The translations under genes and the position numbers were made by a program. A DNA stretch of 64,000 bases from NCBI RefSeq assembly GCF_014697355.1, contig NZ_JACJRQ010000033.1:23961-87960 (forward strand). Direction: 5' to 3'. Source of the DNA: Nostoc calcicola FACHB-3891 (lineage in GTDB: Bacteria; Cyanobacteriota; Cyanobacteriia; Cyanobacteriales; Nostocaceae). A model generated the notes under the pieces. It did no database searches, was not told the origin of the DNA, and worked only from the letters and a program-made list of their open reading frames with translations. Positions 35,771 to 44,439 of the stretch are shown here, one piece after another (within the stretch, counting starts at the first letter, position 1; each line of letters begins with the position of its first letter).

Positions 35771-36332
35771 TTACTTGTTTTTTCTTCTCTCTGCGCCCTT
35801 GGCGTTCTTCTCTACGAGACGCTGCGCGTTGGCGGAAGCCTCTCGTAGAGAAGGCGGTTCGTAAAAAAAAGGATGATTTATCTCACGCAGAGGCGCAGAG
35901 AGAATGAGGAGTTAATGCATAAATTTCATTGTTTGTTTGTGCAATGCCAAAAATTAGGTGTAGTTGTGGCCGGATAACAGTAGTGTCATAAAATTTTGAC
36001 ATTATCGGGGTAAAATTTTGGGTTTTGAAGGGACATTTTGTAGTTAATTGAAAACCACGGTATTTCCATCGGATTTGGATGCAAAAGAGAGATAAATTTT
36101 AGATAAATAGTTCCAAAGCTTTATTGAATCAGGATTGTCATTTGTCTAATATTCCGATCGCCATTCTCTGAATTTCAGAAAATGGACGCTGAAATTAAAT
36201 TCCACCTTTTTCATGTGCCTATGTGGCTATTTGTACCAATTCATGCATTTCACAGGTTTCAAGAGGCGTAGTTTTCAGTTTATTTGGCGTAAATTGATGA
36301 GTAGAAAGCGGCAAGTTAAACTCATACGTCTT
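35771..36332. other. Gap with small palindromic repeats
   Basis: It holds the inverted pair CTTCTCTACGAGACGCTGCG (35811-35830) and CCTCTCGTAGAGAAG (35840-35854), then CTCACGCAGAGGCGCAGAGA (35883-35902). An in-frame extension upstream of the next gene starts at 36213 but looks non-coding. Otherwise I see nothing. Confidence 0.55.
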
Positions 36333-38483
36333 ATGAATAACAGTATTTTTAACCTAACAGTTTCTCCAGTTCCTATTGCAATTATTGGTGGTGGTTTTAG
36401 CGGTTCTTTGGTTGCGGCTAATCTTTTACGTCATGCAACTACGCCATTATCTATTAAATTAATTGAACGGAATTCTGAAATGGGGAGAGGAGTTGCTTAC
36501 GGTACACCAGTGGATTGTCATTTGCTGAATGTGCCGGCTGGCAAGATGAGTGCATTTGCTGATGAACCTAATCACTTTCTCAACTGGCTGCACAGCAACG
36601 GACACGAACAGGTAACCGCATCTACCTTTGTTCCACGCCGGGTTTATGGGGATTATGTCCAGGCGACTTTAAAAGCAGCACAGGAAAAGGCATCAGCAAA
36701 TGTGCAGTTAGAGAAAATTGTAGATGAAGCGATCGCCATTGAAACAAAATCCTTTAGCACAATCATATACCTCAGCAGTGGTCAGTGTTTGGATGTGCAA
36801 AAGGCTGTGTTAGCTTTGGGGAATTTTCCGGCAATTGTGCCTAAACCAATTGCGAGTTTAAACAAACAATATGTCAAAGATGCTTGGTCGAGTAGTGCGA
36901 TCGCTGACTTAAATCCAGAGGATGCTATTCTCTTGGTAGGCACCGGCTTAACAATGGCGGATACCGTAGTTGCCTTACGCCAGCAAGGTTTCCAGGGAAA
37001 AATCCATGCTGTCTCGCGTCACGGATTAATGCCTTGTCGCCACAAATCAACAATGCCTTATCCAGCATTTATTGATGTGGAAACTGTACCCAAAACTGCG
37101 CGAGGACTACTACATATAGTACGTCAAGAACTGCGGACACTTACCCAAGGGGAAGATTGGCGCGGGGTAATCGATGCCATTCGTCCAGTGACTCAACAAC
37201 TGTGGCAAGCACTACCATTGCTAGAACAGAAGCGATTTTTGCGCCATGTCAAAGCTTATTGGGAAGTTCACCGTCATCGCATTGCCGAAGAAATTGCCCA
37301 AGTACTCGATGCTGCAATGGAATCTAGTCAACTCATCCATTATGCAGGTCGAATTCAAAGCTGTCAGCAGTTGGAAAATGGCGTAGATGTGAAAATCTGC
37401 GAACGCGGAACGCACAAAGATATTGTTCTGCAAGTCAAGCGAATTATAAACTGCACCGGCGCAAATTGCGATTACCGCAGATTGCAACATCCATTGGTGG
37501 CTAGCTTGCAAGAACAACGTTTGATTCGCGCCAATTCATTGTCAATGGGAATCGACACAGCCGCCAATGGTGCGTTGATAGATGCAGACGGCAAAGCATC
37601 TCAAATGCTTTACACCTTAGGGACACCGCGCAAAGGCAATCTTTGGGAAACCACCGCTGTTCCAGAAATTCGCCTTCAAGCAGCAAGTTTGGCGCAGGAG
37701 TTACTGAAATCCTTCAATTATCATGCTACTGCTGGGGAAAGAAACCTATCATTGACGTTGAGGAAACCTGTTATGCTATTTCGTCAACTGTTCGATAAAG
37801 AAACGAGTACTTATACTTACTTGATTGCTGACCCAGAAACTAAAACAGCCATCCTAGTTGATTCTGTATTGGAACAAGTTGAACGCGATTTAAAAGTTTT
37901 GCAACAATTAGATTTGACTCTGCGTTACTGTCTGGAAACTCACATCCATGCCGACCACATCACTGGCATAGATAGACTCAGGTCACTAACAGGTTGTTTA
38001 GGTATTGTACCTGAAAATTCAGCGGCTATCTTTGCAGACCAATACATTGGCGATGGTAACATCTTGCAATTGGGGAGTGTGCAAATTCGAGCGATCGCTA
38101 CTCCTGGACATACTAACAGCCACTTGGCATACTTAGTCAACGACACTCATCTGTTAACTGGAGATGCCTTATTTATTCGGGGTTGCGGTCGTACCGACTT
38201 CCAAAATGGCGATGCAGGGGCATTGTATGATGTCGTTACTCAAAAGCTGTTCGCATTACCAGAAGACACCTTAGTATATCCCGCTCACGATTACCAAGGA
38301 CAAACAGTATCCACCATTGGCGAAGAAAAGCGCTGGAATCCCCGGTTTGCTGGACGCACTCGTAGCCAGTTCATCGAACAAATGAACAACCTCAACTTAC
38401 CCCAACCAAAAAAGATATTGGAAGCCGTACCCGCAAATCAGCAATGTGGCAGAGTTTTACTAGCACTGGACTATCAAATCTAA
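36333..38483 (+). CDS. FAD/NAD(P)-binding protein fused to ETHE1-like persulfide dioxygenase
   Basis: The 716-residue protein has two parts. Residues 1-475 are a flavoprotein of the YdhS/HpyO-like family with two dinucleotide motifs, IIGGGFSGSL (17-26) and LVGTGLTMADT (201-211). Residues 480-716 are a metallo-beta-lactamase fold with THIHADH (536-542), GH (592-593), Asp611 and His652; this is the ETHE1 type, which uses a single iron to oxidise glutathione persulfide to sulfite. The fusion suggests coupled sulfur or thiol redox chemistry. ATG 36333 (MNNSIFNLTV) was chosen because the longer ORF adds 40 basic, unconserved-looking residues. The reading frame is continuous across the junction. 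Confidence 0.82.
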   Translation: MNNSIFNLTVSPVPIAIIGGGFSGSLVAANLLRHATTPLSIKLIERNSEMGRGVAYGTPVDCHLLNVPAGKMSAFADEPNHFLNWLHSNGHEQVTASTFVPRRVYGDYVQATLKAAQEKASANVQLEKIVDEAIAIETKSFSTIIYLSSGQCLDVQKAVLALGNFPAIVPKPIASLNKQYVKDAWSSSAIADLNPEDAILLVGTGLTMADTVVALRQQGFQGKIHAVSRHGLMPCRHKSTMPYPAFIDVETVPKTARGLLHIVRQELRTLTQGEDWRGVIDAIRPVTQQLWQALPLLEQKRFLRHVKAYWEVHRHRIAEEIAQVLDAAMESSQLIHYAGRIQSCQQLENGVDVKICERGTHKDIVLQVKRIINCTGANCDYRRLQHPLVASLQEQRLIRANSLSMGIDTAANGALIDADGKASQMLYTLGTPRKGNLWETTAVPEIRLQAASLAQELLKSFNYHATAGERNLSLTLRKPVMLFRQLFDKETSTYTYLIADPETKTAILVDSVLEQVERDLKVLQQLDLTLRYCLETHIHADHITGIDRLRSLTGCLGIVPENSAAIFADQYIGDGNILQLGSVQIRAIATPGHTNSHLAYLVNDTHLLTGDALFIRGCGRTDFQNGDAGALYDVVTQKLFALPEDTLVYPAHDYQGQTVSTIGEEKRWNPRFAGRTRSQFIEQMNNLNLPQPKKILEAVPANQQCGRVLLALDYQI

Positions 38484-38592
38484 CAATAATTAAATAATTC
38501 GTAATGGGCTACGCCCCGCTACGCCCCGCTACGCTAACGTAATTCGTAATTCGTAATTAAGTTTTGCGCTGTAGGATATACCAATCAAATAA

Positions 38593-38664
38593 TTACAGCA
38601 CTTTTCATGTATTTGAACCACATCTGTCGTAGGGGCACAGCAATGCTGTGCCCTTACCGCTTGG
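38593..38664. repeat. TTACAGCA-family dispersed repeat, copy 3 (truncated)
   Basis: Begins TTACAGCACTTTTCATG and matches copy 2 almost base for base through GCTGTGCCCTTACCGC, then breaks off before the GGTCTATTTACC half. It lies between the flavoprotein fusion and the PqqD-like gene. Confidence 0.7.
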
Positions 38665-38803
38665 CTTCTCCAAAATCATTGGTCTGAAATTCAGGCTTTG
38701 AAAGGAGAACTCAATCAGATTAAGAGTGAAATCAAAGTCTTGAAAAACCCTAAAGAATGCCAAAAAAAACTTATAATCAACTACAATCGTCACCTCTTGT
38801 AAC
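38665..38803 (+). pseudogene. Start-less coding remnant next to pqqD-like gene
   Basis: One frame reads WSEIQALKGELNQIKSEIK followed by VLKNPKECQKKLIINYNRHL and a stop two bases before the PqqD-like ATG. The heptad-like pattern is that of a C-terminal coiled coil. Upstream the frame runs into a truncated dispersed repeat, with no start codon. I interpret it as the 3' stump of a gene cut by the repeat insertion; a chance ORF is possible. Confidence 0.35.
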
Positions 38804-38805
38804 AA

Positions 38806-39096
38806 ATGACAACACAAATGGTCTTAAATAAAAAAGTATCCTTATCTGCAAATGTTCTGACTCAAGACTTAGCAGGGGAGTCAGTTTTGTTGAATCTGCA
38901 AACTGAAGAATATTTTAGTCAAAACGAAGTTGGTACAAAAATATTCTTTGTGCTAACTGAATCAGATTCTATCCAGACAGCTTACGACACTTTGCTAAAA
39001 GAGTATGATGTCGAGCCAGAGAAGTTAAAACAAGACTTGCTCAAGTTTATTGATAAATTGGTTAAGGCTGGATTAGTGGAAATTACTGATTCTTAA
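38806..39096 (+). CDS. PqqD-family RiPP recognition element (lasso B1-like)
   Basis: A 96-residue stand-alone PqqD-type winged-helix protein. It begins with the beta strands KVSLSANVLTQDLAGESVLLN and the LNLQTEEYFSQNEVGTKIFFVL segment, then QTAYDTLLKEYDVEPEKLKQ and the recognition helix DLLKFIDKLVKAGLVEI. Such proteins bind leader peptides of ribosomal peptides and deliver them to the modifying enzymes; in split lasso systems it is the B1 protein working with the B2 protease. The B2-like gene is at 45447 and a lasso-leader precursor at 41966. It begins the cluster and lies 22 bp before a glycosyltransferase gene. Confidence 0.85.
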   Translation: MTTQMVLNKKVSLSANVLTQDLAGESVLLNLQTEEYFSQNEVGTKIFFVLTESDSIQTAYDTLLKEYDVEPEKLKQDLLKFIDKLVKAGLVEITDS

Positions 39097-39117
39097 CCTA
39101 TAAATAAGTAATAAAAA

Positions 39118-40281
39118 ATGCGTATATTGATGATTGGTGCTGGGGGAGTTGCCTTGACAAGACCCTTAGATTGGGTAGTCAAAGCAGGTTATGAAGTTTG
39201 GCTACTAGGAGATGTAGACCCCTATGAAACCGAAGCTCCCAAAAATTATCGTTATTTCCCCACTGTTTGGCGAAAGTATCTAGAGGAGTTTACCAACACC
39301 TACCCATACGAAGATCGGATGGCCGAGGAAATGGTAGAGCCGTTACGTAAACTTGTAGACGAATTCCAGCCTGATATCATCCATGTTCATGCCATTGGTT
39401 GGCACGCTTACTGTTGTGCCTTAGCGAATCTAAGCCCTCTTGTCGTCTCTGCTTGGGGATTTTTAAATCATTTGCTACAACCAGAAAGGGAACAAAGCAA
39501 GCATACAGATAGAGTTAGCCAAGTGTTTAAGAACACTGGTGTGCTGATTGTAGAGACACCAAGTTTGATAGAGAAATCCAAAGCATTGCTGAACCCTAAT
39601 CAACGGGTAGAATTAATTCCTTTAGGCACAAATCCCCAACATTTTCGCTCTGGAGTCACTAAGGATTTGGCAAAATGGCGGCGGGAACTATTGAAGATTA
39701 ACGAAGAAGCGACAATTCTGCTTTCGCCTCGTGGTTGGTCTAAAATCTACAACCATGAGCAGATATTTGCAGCCTATGCACAGGCTTATCCCCAATTCAG
39801 CAAACCCACAGTACTCGTCTTTATAAAGCTAGGGCGTGCTGGTGGGGAGGAAGCAGTCGTTATTTACGAGAGCATCAACAAACAAGCAGAAGAACTTGGC
39901 TTATTAGACAACCTACGCTGGCTGCCTGGCCTACCTTATAGTCTAATGCCCACAGGCTACAACTTAGCCGATGTAATTATCAATTATCCTGCCAGCGATG
40001 CCTTTCCTTCGACACTCATTGAAGCGGTTGCCTGTGAACGTCCAGTGATTACCTGTGATTTGTTAGCTTATCGAGGTACTTTTATTGAAGAATTTTGTAC
40101 TTTGGTAGAACCTGAAAACCCAATTGCTCTAGCAGAGGCAATGATTAAAGTTGTCAATCAACCTCCCCAAGAGCGAGAAGTACATCTTGCACAAGCACGG
40201 CAAGTTATTGTCGAGCAGTATGATGAGGCCATTTTACAAAAGCGGCTGTTTCAGATATATGAAGATTTAGGCGCTCCGTAA
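39118..40281 (+). CDS. GT4-type glycosyltransferase in the RiPP cluster
   Basis: A 387-residue GT-B fold enzyme. It begins MRILMIGAGGVALTRPLDWV, has the inter-domain HVHAIGWHAYCCAL segment, and a C-terminal donor domain with IINYPASDAFPSTLIEAVACERPVI-type residues. That region (SDAFPSTLIEA) is the GT4 EX7E-like nucleotide-sugar loop, giving retaining transfer from NDP-sugar. It follows the PqqD-like gene by 22 bp and is probably co-transcribed. The acceptor could be the peptide or a cell-surface glycan; the sequence does not decide. Confidence 0.8.
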   Translation: MRILMIGAGGVALTRPLDWVVKAGYEVWLLGDVDPYETEAPKNYRYFPTVWRKYLEEFTNTYPYEDRMAEEMVEPLRKLVDEFQPDIIHVHAIGWHAYCCALANLSPLVVSAWGFLNHLLQPEREQSKHTDRVSQVFKNTGVLIVETPSLIEKSKALLNPNQRVELIPLGTNPQHFRSGVTKDLAKWRRELLKINEEATILLSPRGWSKIYNHEQIFAAYAQAYPQFSKPTVLVFIKLGRAGGEEAVVIYESINKQAEELGLLDNLRWLPGLPYSLMPTGYNLADVIINYPASDAFPSTLIEAVACERPVITCDLLAYRGTFIEEFCTLVEPENPIALAEAMIKVVNQPPQEREVHLAQARQVIVEQYDEAILQKRLFQIYEDLGAP

Positions 40282-40315
40282 ATGAAGTGAATTTGTATTA
40301 AAATCACTCTATTAT

Positions 40316-41545
40316 TCAGTTATAAAAACGAGATCCCATAGTTTCTCTTCTCTTAATTGCGCGAGCGTAGCTATTTTCTTGTAGTAGACCAATCCGCTCT
40401 ATATTGTACTCGTTCAGTACTCGTTTACGTGCAGCCTGACCTAACTCCATTCGCAAAGATGGGTTGCGTAGTAATTCAACCACTGCTTTAGCAATCTGAT
40501 TAGGGTTATAAGGGGGAACGAGCTTTCCACATTCACCATGATTGAGTTGCTCAACCATACCTCCGGAACTACTTCCAACTATTCCACGAGCAGCAGCCAT
40601 AGCCTCAAGACAAACGAACGGAAAGTTTTCCCATAAACTAGGAAATACGCACAGATCAGTGGTTCCTAAATAAGATGGGATTTTATCAAATGGTACGAAA
40701 CCTATGAACTCAAGTGAATTTCTATAAGGTTGCAACATACCTTCAATATACTGCTGCATATCTAAATTAGGGTTAGGTGAAGAACGTTTTCTGCCAATAA
40801 ATCGAAAGCTTACTTCCGGGTGCTGCTTCAATACAATCGGTATTGCTTGAGCAAGATCGAGAATACCTTTTCGGTTTTCAAGCCTGCCAATAAAAGTTAC
40901 TACATTAGTCTGACTTTCAACAGGAATTTCTAAAAGCTCCCTTGATGGAATATATGGGTAGGGTACAAGAGATATCTTGTTACGATTTAACTTCCAAGCC
41001 TCGATCAACTCATCAGCTATTGCTTGAGAAGGGGCGACAATTTCATCTGCATTTAAAGCATGGATATATTCAATATCATCTTTAAAATTATATTTCCATC
41101 TGGGTTTAATACTTTTACCACGTAAGGCTTGCATATATTCATGTACTTCACGTAACAATGACGGCTTTTCTTGACTTATCTTACTTGCCAAGAAACATGG
41201 CGTATGTAACTTAACTACAAGTGGTATTTCTGGAACAAGGCGAACAGCTTCTCGTGCATCAGCATTATAATCAGTGCCTTCGACCACATCAAACTTGACT
41301 AATGAGTGCCTGTCGGCAAAAAGTTGACCAATTCGCTTTACAAAGTTTCTTAGATCTCTTTCATTAATTCGATGAACTAGTATCTCGTTTTCAGTTTCGG
41401 TTCTAGTACGATACCTACTACCTGCAAATACCTCAACTTGATGACCTCTTTGTTGTAGAACTCTAGCTGCCTGATATACATATGTAGCAATACCTCCATA
41501 TGCTGTATCGGGTGGATATTCGTAGCTAATAAAAGCAATTTTCAT
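40316..41545 (-). CDS. GT4-type glycosyltransferase, opposite strand
   Basis: A 409-residue GT-B enzyme beginning MKIAFISYEYPPDTAYGGIA, with the GGIATY acceptor loop. The donor domain has VTFIGRLENRKGILDLAQAI and the E-x7-E signature within PSLWENFPFVCLEAMAAARG. It is a standard retaining GT4. It is the only gene of the 38.8-49 kb block on the minus strand; it is convergent with the preceding GT and divergent from the precursor gene, so it is separately transcribed. It may belong to the peptide pathway or be a resident glycan gene the cluster grew around. Confidence 0.8.
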   Translation of the reverse strand: MKIAFISYEYPPDTAYGGIATYVYQAARVLQQRGHQVEVFAGSRYRTRTETENEILVHRINERDLRNFVKRIGQLFADRHSLVKFDVVEGTDYNADAREAVRLVPEIPLVVKLHTPCFLASKISQEKPSLLREVHEYMQALRGKSIKPRWKYNFKDDIEYIHALNADEIVAPSQAIADELIEAWKLNRNKISLVPYPYIPSRELLEIPVESQTNVVTFIGRLENRKGILDLAQAIPIVLKQHPEVSFRFIGRKRSSPNPNLDMQQYIEGMLQPYRNSLEFIGFVPFDKIPSYLGTTDLCVFPSLWENFPFVCLEAMAAARGIVGSSSGGMVEQLNHGECGKLVPPYNPNQIAKAVVELLRNPSLRMELGQAARKRVLNEYNIERIGLLQENSYARAIKRRETMGSRFYN

Positions 41546-41965
41546 GTGTCTTTACTTTTGGTGAACTATAACTTAAGTCGCTCGGTACAATTAAAGCTAA
41601 CTAGTGTGGGCTGTCATTTGTTTTTTGTCATTGGTCATTGGTAAGAGTCTTAAGCCTATTTACGTTTCGTAATATAGTTGTATTTATTCTCGCCGTTTTA
41701 ACTTACTAACCCAAAATCCTAATAAAAACCTATCACTGATTTATCAATTTTTAGAAGAAGAACCCTTGAGCAAACTGTAAGGTTGTTTCATCTTCTACAG
41801 GGTATGAGTAGTCAAGTTAATCTCGTTATTTGTACCCTAAATAATTTAGGCTACAGAGTACTAATAAATTTAACAATCTTCATGTAAATTTAATTTGGTC
41901 ATGGTATTATTTTATAGTCTGACTAACTCCAAATAAGTAAAACACAAAAAATAAGGGTTACTCAA
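41546..41965. promoter_or_regulatory. Divergent promoter region of precursor and GT4 genes
   Basis: A 420-bp AT-rich gap with no ORF. It must contain the promoter of the precursor gene. TATTAT (41905-41910) and TATAGT (41913-41918) are both possible -10 elements, but no good -35 partner at 17 bp stands out. AAGGG at 41953-41957 is a plausible ribosome-binding site for ATG 41966. Confidence 0.4.
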
Positions 41966-42115
41966 ATGGCTCAATCTGAAAACGTGAAACAAAACTATTC
42001 TGAACCTGAATTAAAAGCTCACGGTAAAATATCTGGTTTGACACAACAAGTGGGTGGTAGCGGTGGTTTTGGTACTACAACCGGCTTCCCTGTAGCTACT
42101 AGTGAGCCATTTTAG
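41966..42115 (+). CDS. RiPP precursor with lasso-type leader
   Basis: A 49-residue ORF. The leader half carries the lasso leader signature Y-x2-P-x-L-x3-G-x4-LT: Tyr11, Pro14, Leu16, Gly20, Leu25 and Thr26 (YSEPELKAHGKISGLTQ). The Thr is normally two residues before the cleavage site, predicting a 22-residue core from Gln28: QVGGSGGFGTTTGFPVATSE then PF. The core has six Gly and four Thr plus two Ser, and no Asp or Glu at core positions 7-9, where a lasso macrolactam needs one. It is divergent from a GT and upstream of an HPr-kinase homologue. Leader and context are strong; the nature of the product is inferred. Confidence 0.8.
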   Translation: MAQSENVKQNYSEPELKAHGKISGLTQQVGGSGGFGTTTGFPVATSEPF

Positions 42116-42466
42116 TATGAAAATATACTTAGTTACGTAATTGACTCGCTTTCACATAAAGTCGTAGAGTTTACAAGTAGGAAGAATTTATTAAGTAAAT
42201 AAAATTGCCTAATAAATGTAGCCTAAATACACCTTTCTACCTCCCCTCCTATAGCAATCCGAATTGAATCGTGAGAAAATACGGAGACTAAAAGTACATT
42301 TTTATAGGCTTTTTTTTCAGCCTTTTTGTGTCTCACAAATGATTTAGGATTGCTATATAACAACAACACTAACATCAACCAATAGTTAAATTGGATGTCC
42401 TCGTAGCCACTGTAGCCAGTGGTTACGAATCGTATTTTCACCCCCGTCAGGTTGTCGATCAACTAA
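42116..42466. other. Spacer between precursor gene and kinase operon
   Basis: Most of this 351-bp gap is the TATAGCAATCC element at 42250-42357. The last 100 bp, with TGTAGCCAGTGG repeats, may hold the promoter of the operon 42467-48955. No further precursor ORF was found in it. Confidence 0.5.
42250..42357. mobile_element. TATAGCAATCC MITE-like element
   Basis: The ends TATAGCAATCCGAATTG (from 42250) and GATTTAGGATTGCTATA (to 42357) form an imperfect inverted repeat that continues inward to GTGAGA/TCTCAC. TA at each end fits the TA target choice of IS630/Tc1-type transposases. The 108-bp element lies between the precursor gene and the kinase gene and could act as a stem-loop in a read-through transcript. 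Confidence 0.6.
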
Positions 42467-43480
42467 ATGTCGATTAAAAACGATAATTATTGCTATCAAT
42501 TTTATGGACTCAACCTGTCTATTAATAGACTGCTCCCAGGGTTAGTTACTGTTAACAGTTCTGCACCGATAGATGTTGCTATTCACCTAGTTGGTGAACA
42601 GCAGAGTCAACCGCCATTACTCGACCAAGCTTTTTGGAATGTGCCGCTTGAGTGGTATCAACAAACAGGCTTCCACCTGTGGACAGCGCATCGGGATGAC
42701 GGTACTTACTGGAGGATAAGGTCTTTTGATGGGGTTGATTGCTTAGAATTCATTTTGAATCCTGACGGCAGTCAAGTTTGGGGTTTTTGGTCTAGAGATG
42801 CACTATTTACAGATGCGGTATCTTTGCTGCTGGGTTGTGTACTTGGTCATCTCTTACGGCTGCGGGGAGTGACTTGTCTTCATGCCAGCGTGGTTGCGGT
42901 TGATGGTAGCGCGATCGCCATTTTAGGACAATCAGGCGCAGGTAAATCAACCACAGCAGCAGCGTTGGCTAGCCGTGGATTCTCCGTATTGGCAGATGAT
43001 ATTGCCGCACTTATTCCTAATGAAAAAAGGTTTTGGGTACAATCTGCTTATCCTCGTCTACGCCTATGGCCTAATTCTGTAAATGCCATTCACGGCTCAA
43101 TAGAAGAGTTATCACTAGTATCAACAAATCTAGATAAACGCTTTATAGATTTGCAAATAAAAGATAGAGAACAGTGGCAGTTTCAATCGCGAGCTTTGCC
43201 ATTAATTGCTGTGTACATATTAGGAAAACGTGACTCAAACCTCACAGCACCCATAATTAACTCTCTTTCTCTGCCTGAAGCCATGAAGCATCTAATGTTC
43301 AATTCCTACGGGCGTGCTTTCCTCACTTCTCAACAGTGTAGACAAGAGTTTCAAGAATTAGGTCAATTGGCAAAGACTGTTCCTGTGCGGGAGTTATTAC
43401 TTCCTGATAATTTGGGAAGTTTGGGGCAAATTTATGATGTTATTTTAGAAAACTTACACCTGATTCATACTTTGGTTTAG
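42467..43480 (+). CDS. HPr kinase-like peptide kinase
   Basis: A 337-residue protein whose C-terminal half is an HPrK/P kinase core: LHASVVAV with His139, Walker A GQSGAGKST (154-162) and the DD pair in SVLADDIAAL (177-178). The N-terminal 130 residues replace the usual HPr kinase N domain. Homologues in the paeninodin and pseudomycoidin lasso clusters phosphorylate a serine at the C-terminal end of the precursor. The precursor at 41966 has Ser46 four residues from its end (TSEPF). It starts a tight operon running to 48955. Phosphorylation of this precursor is inferred from family and context. Confidence 0.85.
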   Translation: MSIKNDNYCYQFYGLNLSINRLLPGLVTVNSSAPIDVAIHLVGEQQSQPPLLDQAFWNVPLEWYQQTGFHLWTAHRDDGTYWRIRSFDGVDCLEFILNPDGSQVWGFWSRDALFTDAVSLLLGCVLGHLLRLRGVTCLHASVVAVDGSAIAILGQSGAGKSTTAAALASRGFSVLADDIAALIPNEKRFWVQSAYPRLRLWPNSVNAIHGSIEELSLVSTNLDKRFIDLQIKDREQWQFQSRALPLIAVYILGKRDSNLTAPIINSLSLPEAMKHLMFNSYGRAFLTSQQCRQEFQELGQLAKTVPVRELLLPDNLGSLGQIYDVILENLHLIHTLV

Positions 43481-43532
43481 CAACACCAGTAATTTGGATA
43501 TCTGCCTATATTTACTAAGCAAATTTTTAAAT

Positions 43533-44435
43533 ATGCAAGTTTTTGAGCCAACCGTCAGTGTGATTATTCCTACTTACCAGCGCGGCCATCTTGTCAGTCA
43601 GGCAATTAACAGCGTTTTGGCACAAACCTACAAAGACTACGAAATTATCGTCATCAACGATGGTTCTCAGGATAACACTCCACAAGTCCTGGCTGAATTT
43701 AGCGATCGCCATCACATTACCGCTATTCATCAAGCCAATCAAGGATTATCTGCGGCTCGCAATGCTGGAATTCGCTCTGCTAGAGGGAAGTATATCGCCT
43801 TTTTAGATGATGACGATCTCTGGGAACCTCAGAAGTTAGAAAAACAGATTTCCGTCTTGGAAGCCAATCCGCGCATTGGTTTGATCTATTCAGATTCACT
43901 CTTTTTTTCCGATCGACAGGGTTTGTTTCCGGGTTCGTACAATACAGCATATCCTACCCCGAATCTTCAGGTATTATGGACTCTTTTTAGATACAACTAC
44001 ATTCCAGTCCTAACCGTTGTTGTGCGTCGAGACTGTTTAGATAAAGTGGGTTTGTTTGATGAAACTCTGAGATCTTGTGAAGATTACGATTTATGGCTGC
44101 GCCTGATTGAAAAATTTCCGATTTACTTTTTAAATCAACCCTTAGCGCGTTATCGGGAATCGCCGAGTAGTCTTTCTCAAGATGGAGAGCAGATGTTAAC
44201 TAACTACCTGCGCGTTAAGGAAAAAGTCATCGATCGCAATCCAGAATTCCTAAAAATTCCTGTTAATTTTCTCGATCCTTACTTTTATAATATGTACCTC
44301 GGACTTGCCAAGTTACATATTCAAAATCATCAAATCGAGCAAGCGCGTAGAGTTTTGCATCGCTATCGAGAAATACGGGGTGAAACCGCCAGGTATGAGA
44401 AATTGCGATTATCTATATCTACTGAGCAAATTTAA
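43533..44435 (+). CDS. GT2-family glycosyltransferase
   Basis: A 300-residue GT-A enzyme, MQVFEPTVSVIIPTYQRG onward, with NDGSQDNT, the DXD-type LDDDDLW, and EDYDLWLRL in place of the usual ED acceptor-site motif. GT2 enzymes invert from NDP-sugars and need a divalent metal at DXD. I chose ATG 43533 because the 13 codons before it (DICLYLLSKFLN) recur as an untranslated-looking leader before the next gene. It lies 52 bp after the kinase and four bp before the epimerase gene. With no membrane helix it could glycosylate the peptide in the cytosol. Confidence 0.85.
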   Translation: MQVFEPTVSVIIPTYQRGHLVSQAINSVLAQTYKDYEIIVINDGSQDNTPQVLAEFSDRHHITAIHQANQGLSAARNAGIRSARGKYIAFLDDDDLWEPQKLEKQISVLEANPRIGLIYSDSLFFSDRQGLFPGSYNTAYPTPNLQVLWTLFRYNYIPVLTVVVRRDCLDKVGLFDETLRSCEDYDLWLRLIEKFPIYFLNQPLARYRESPSSLSQDGEQMLTNYLRVKEKVIDRNPEFLKIPVNFLDPYFYNMYLGLAKLHIQNHQIEQARRVLHRYREIRGETARYEKLRLSISTEQI

Positions 44436-44439
44436 GATC

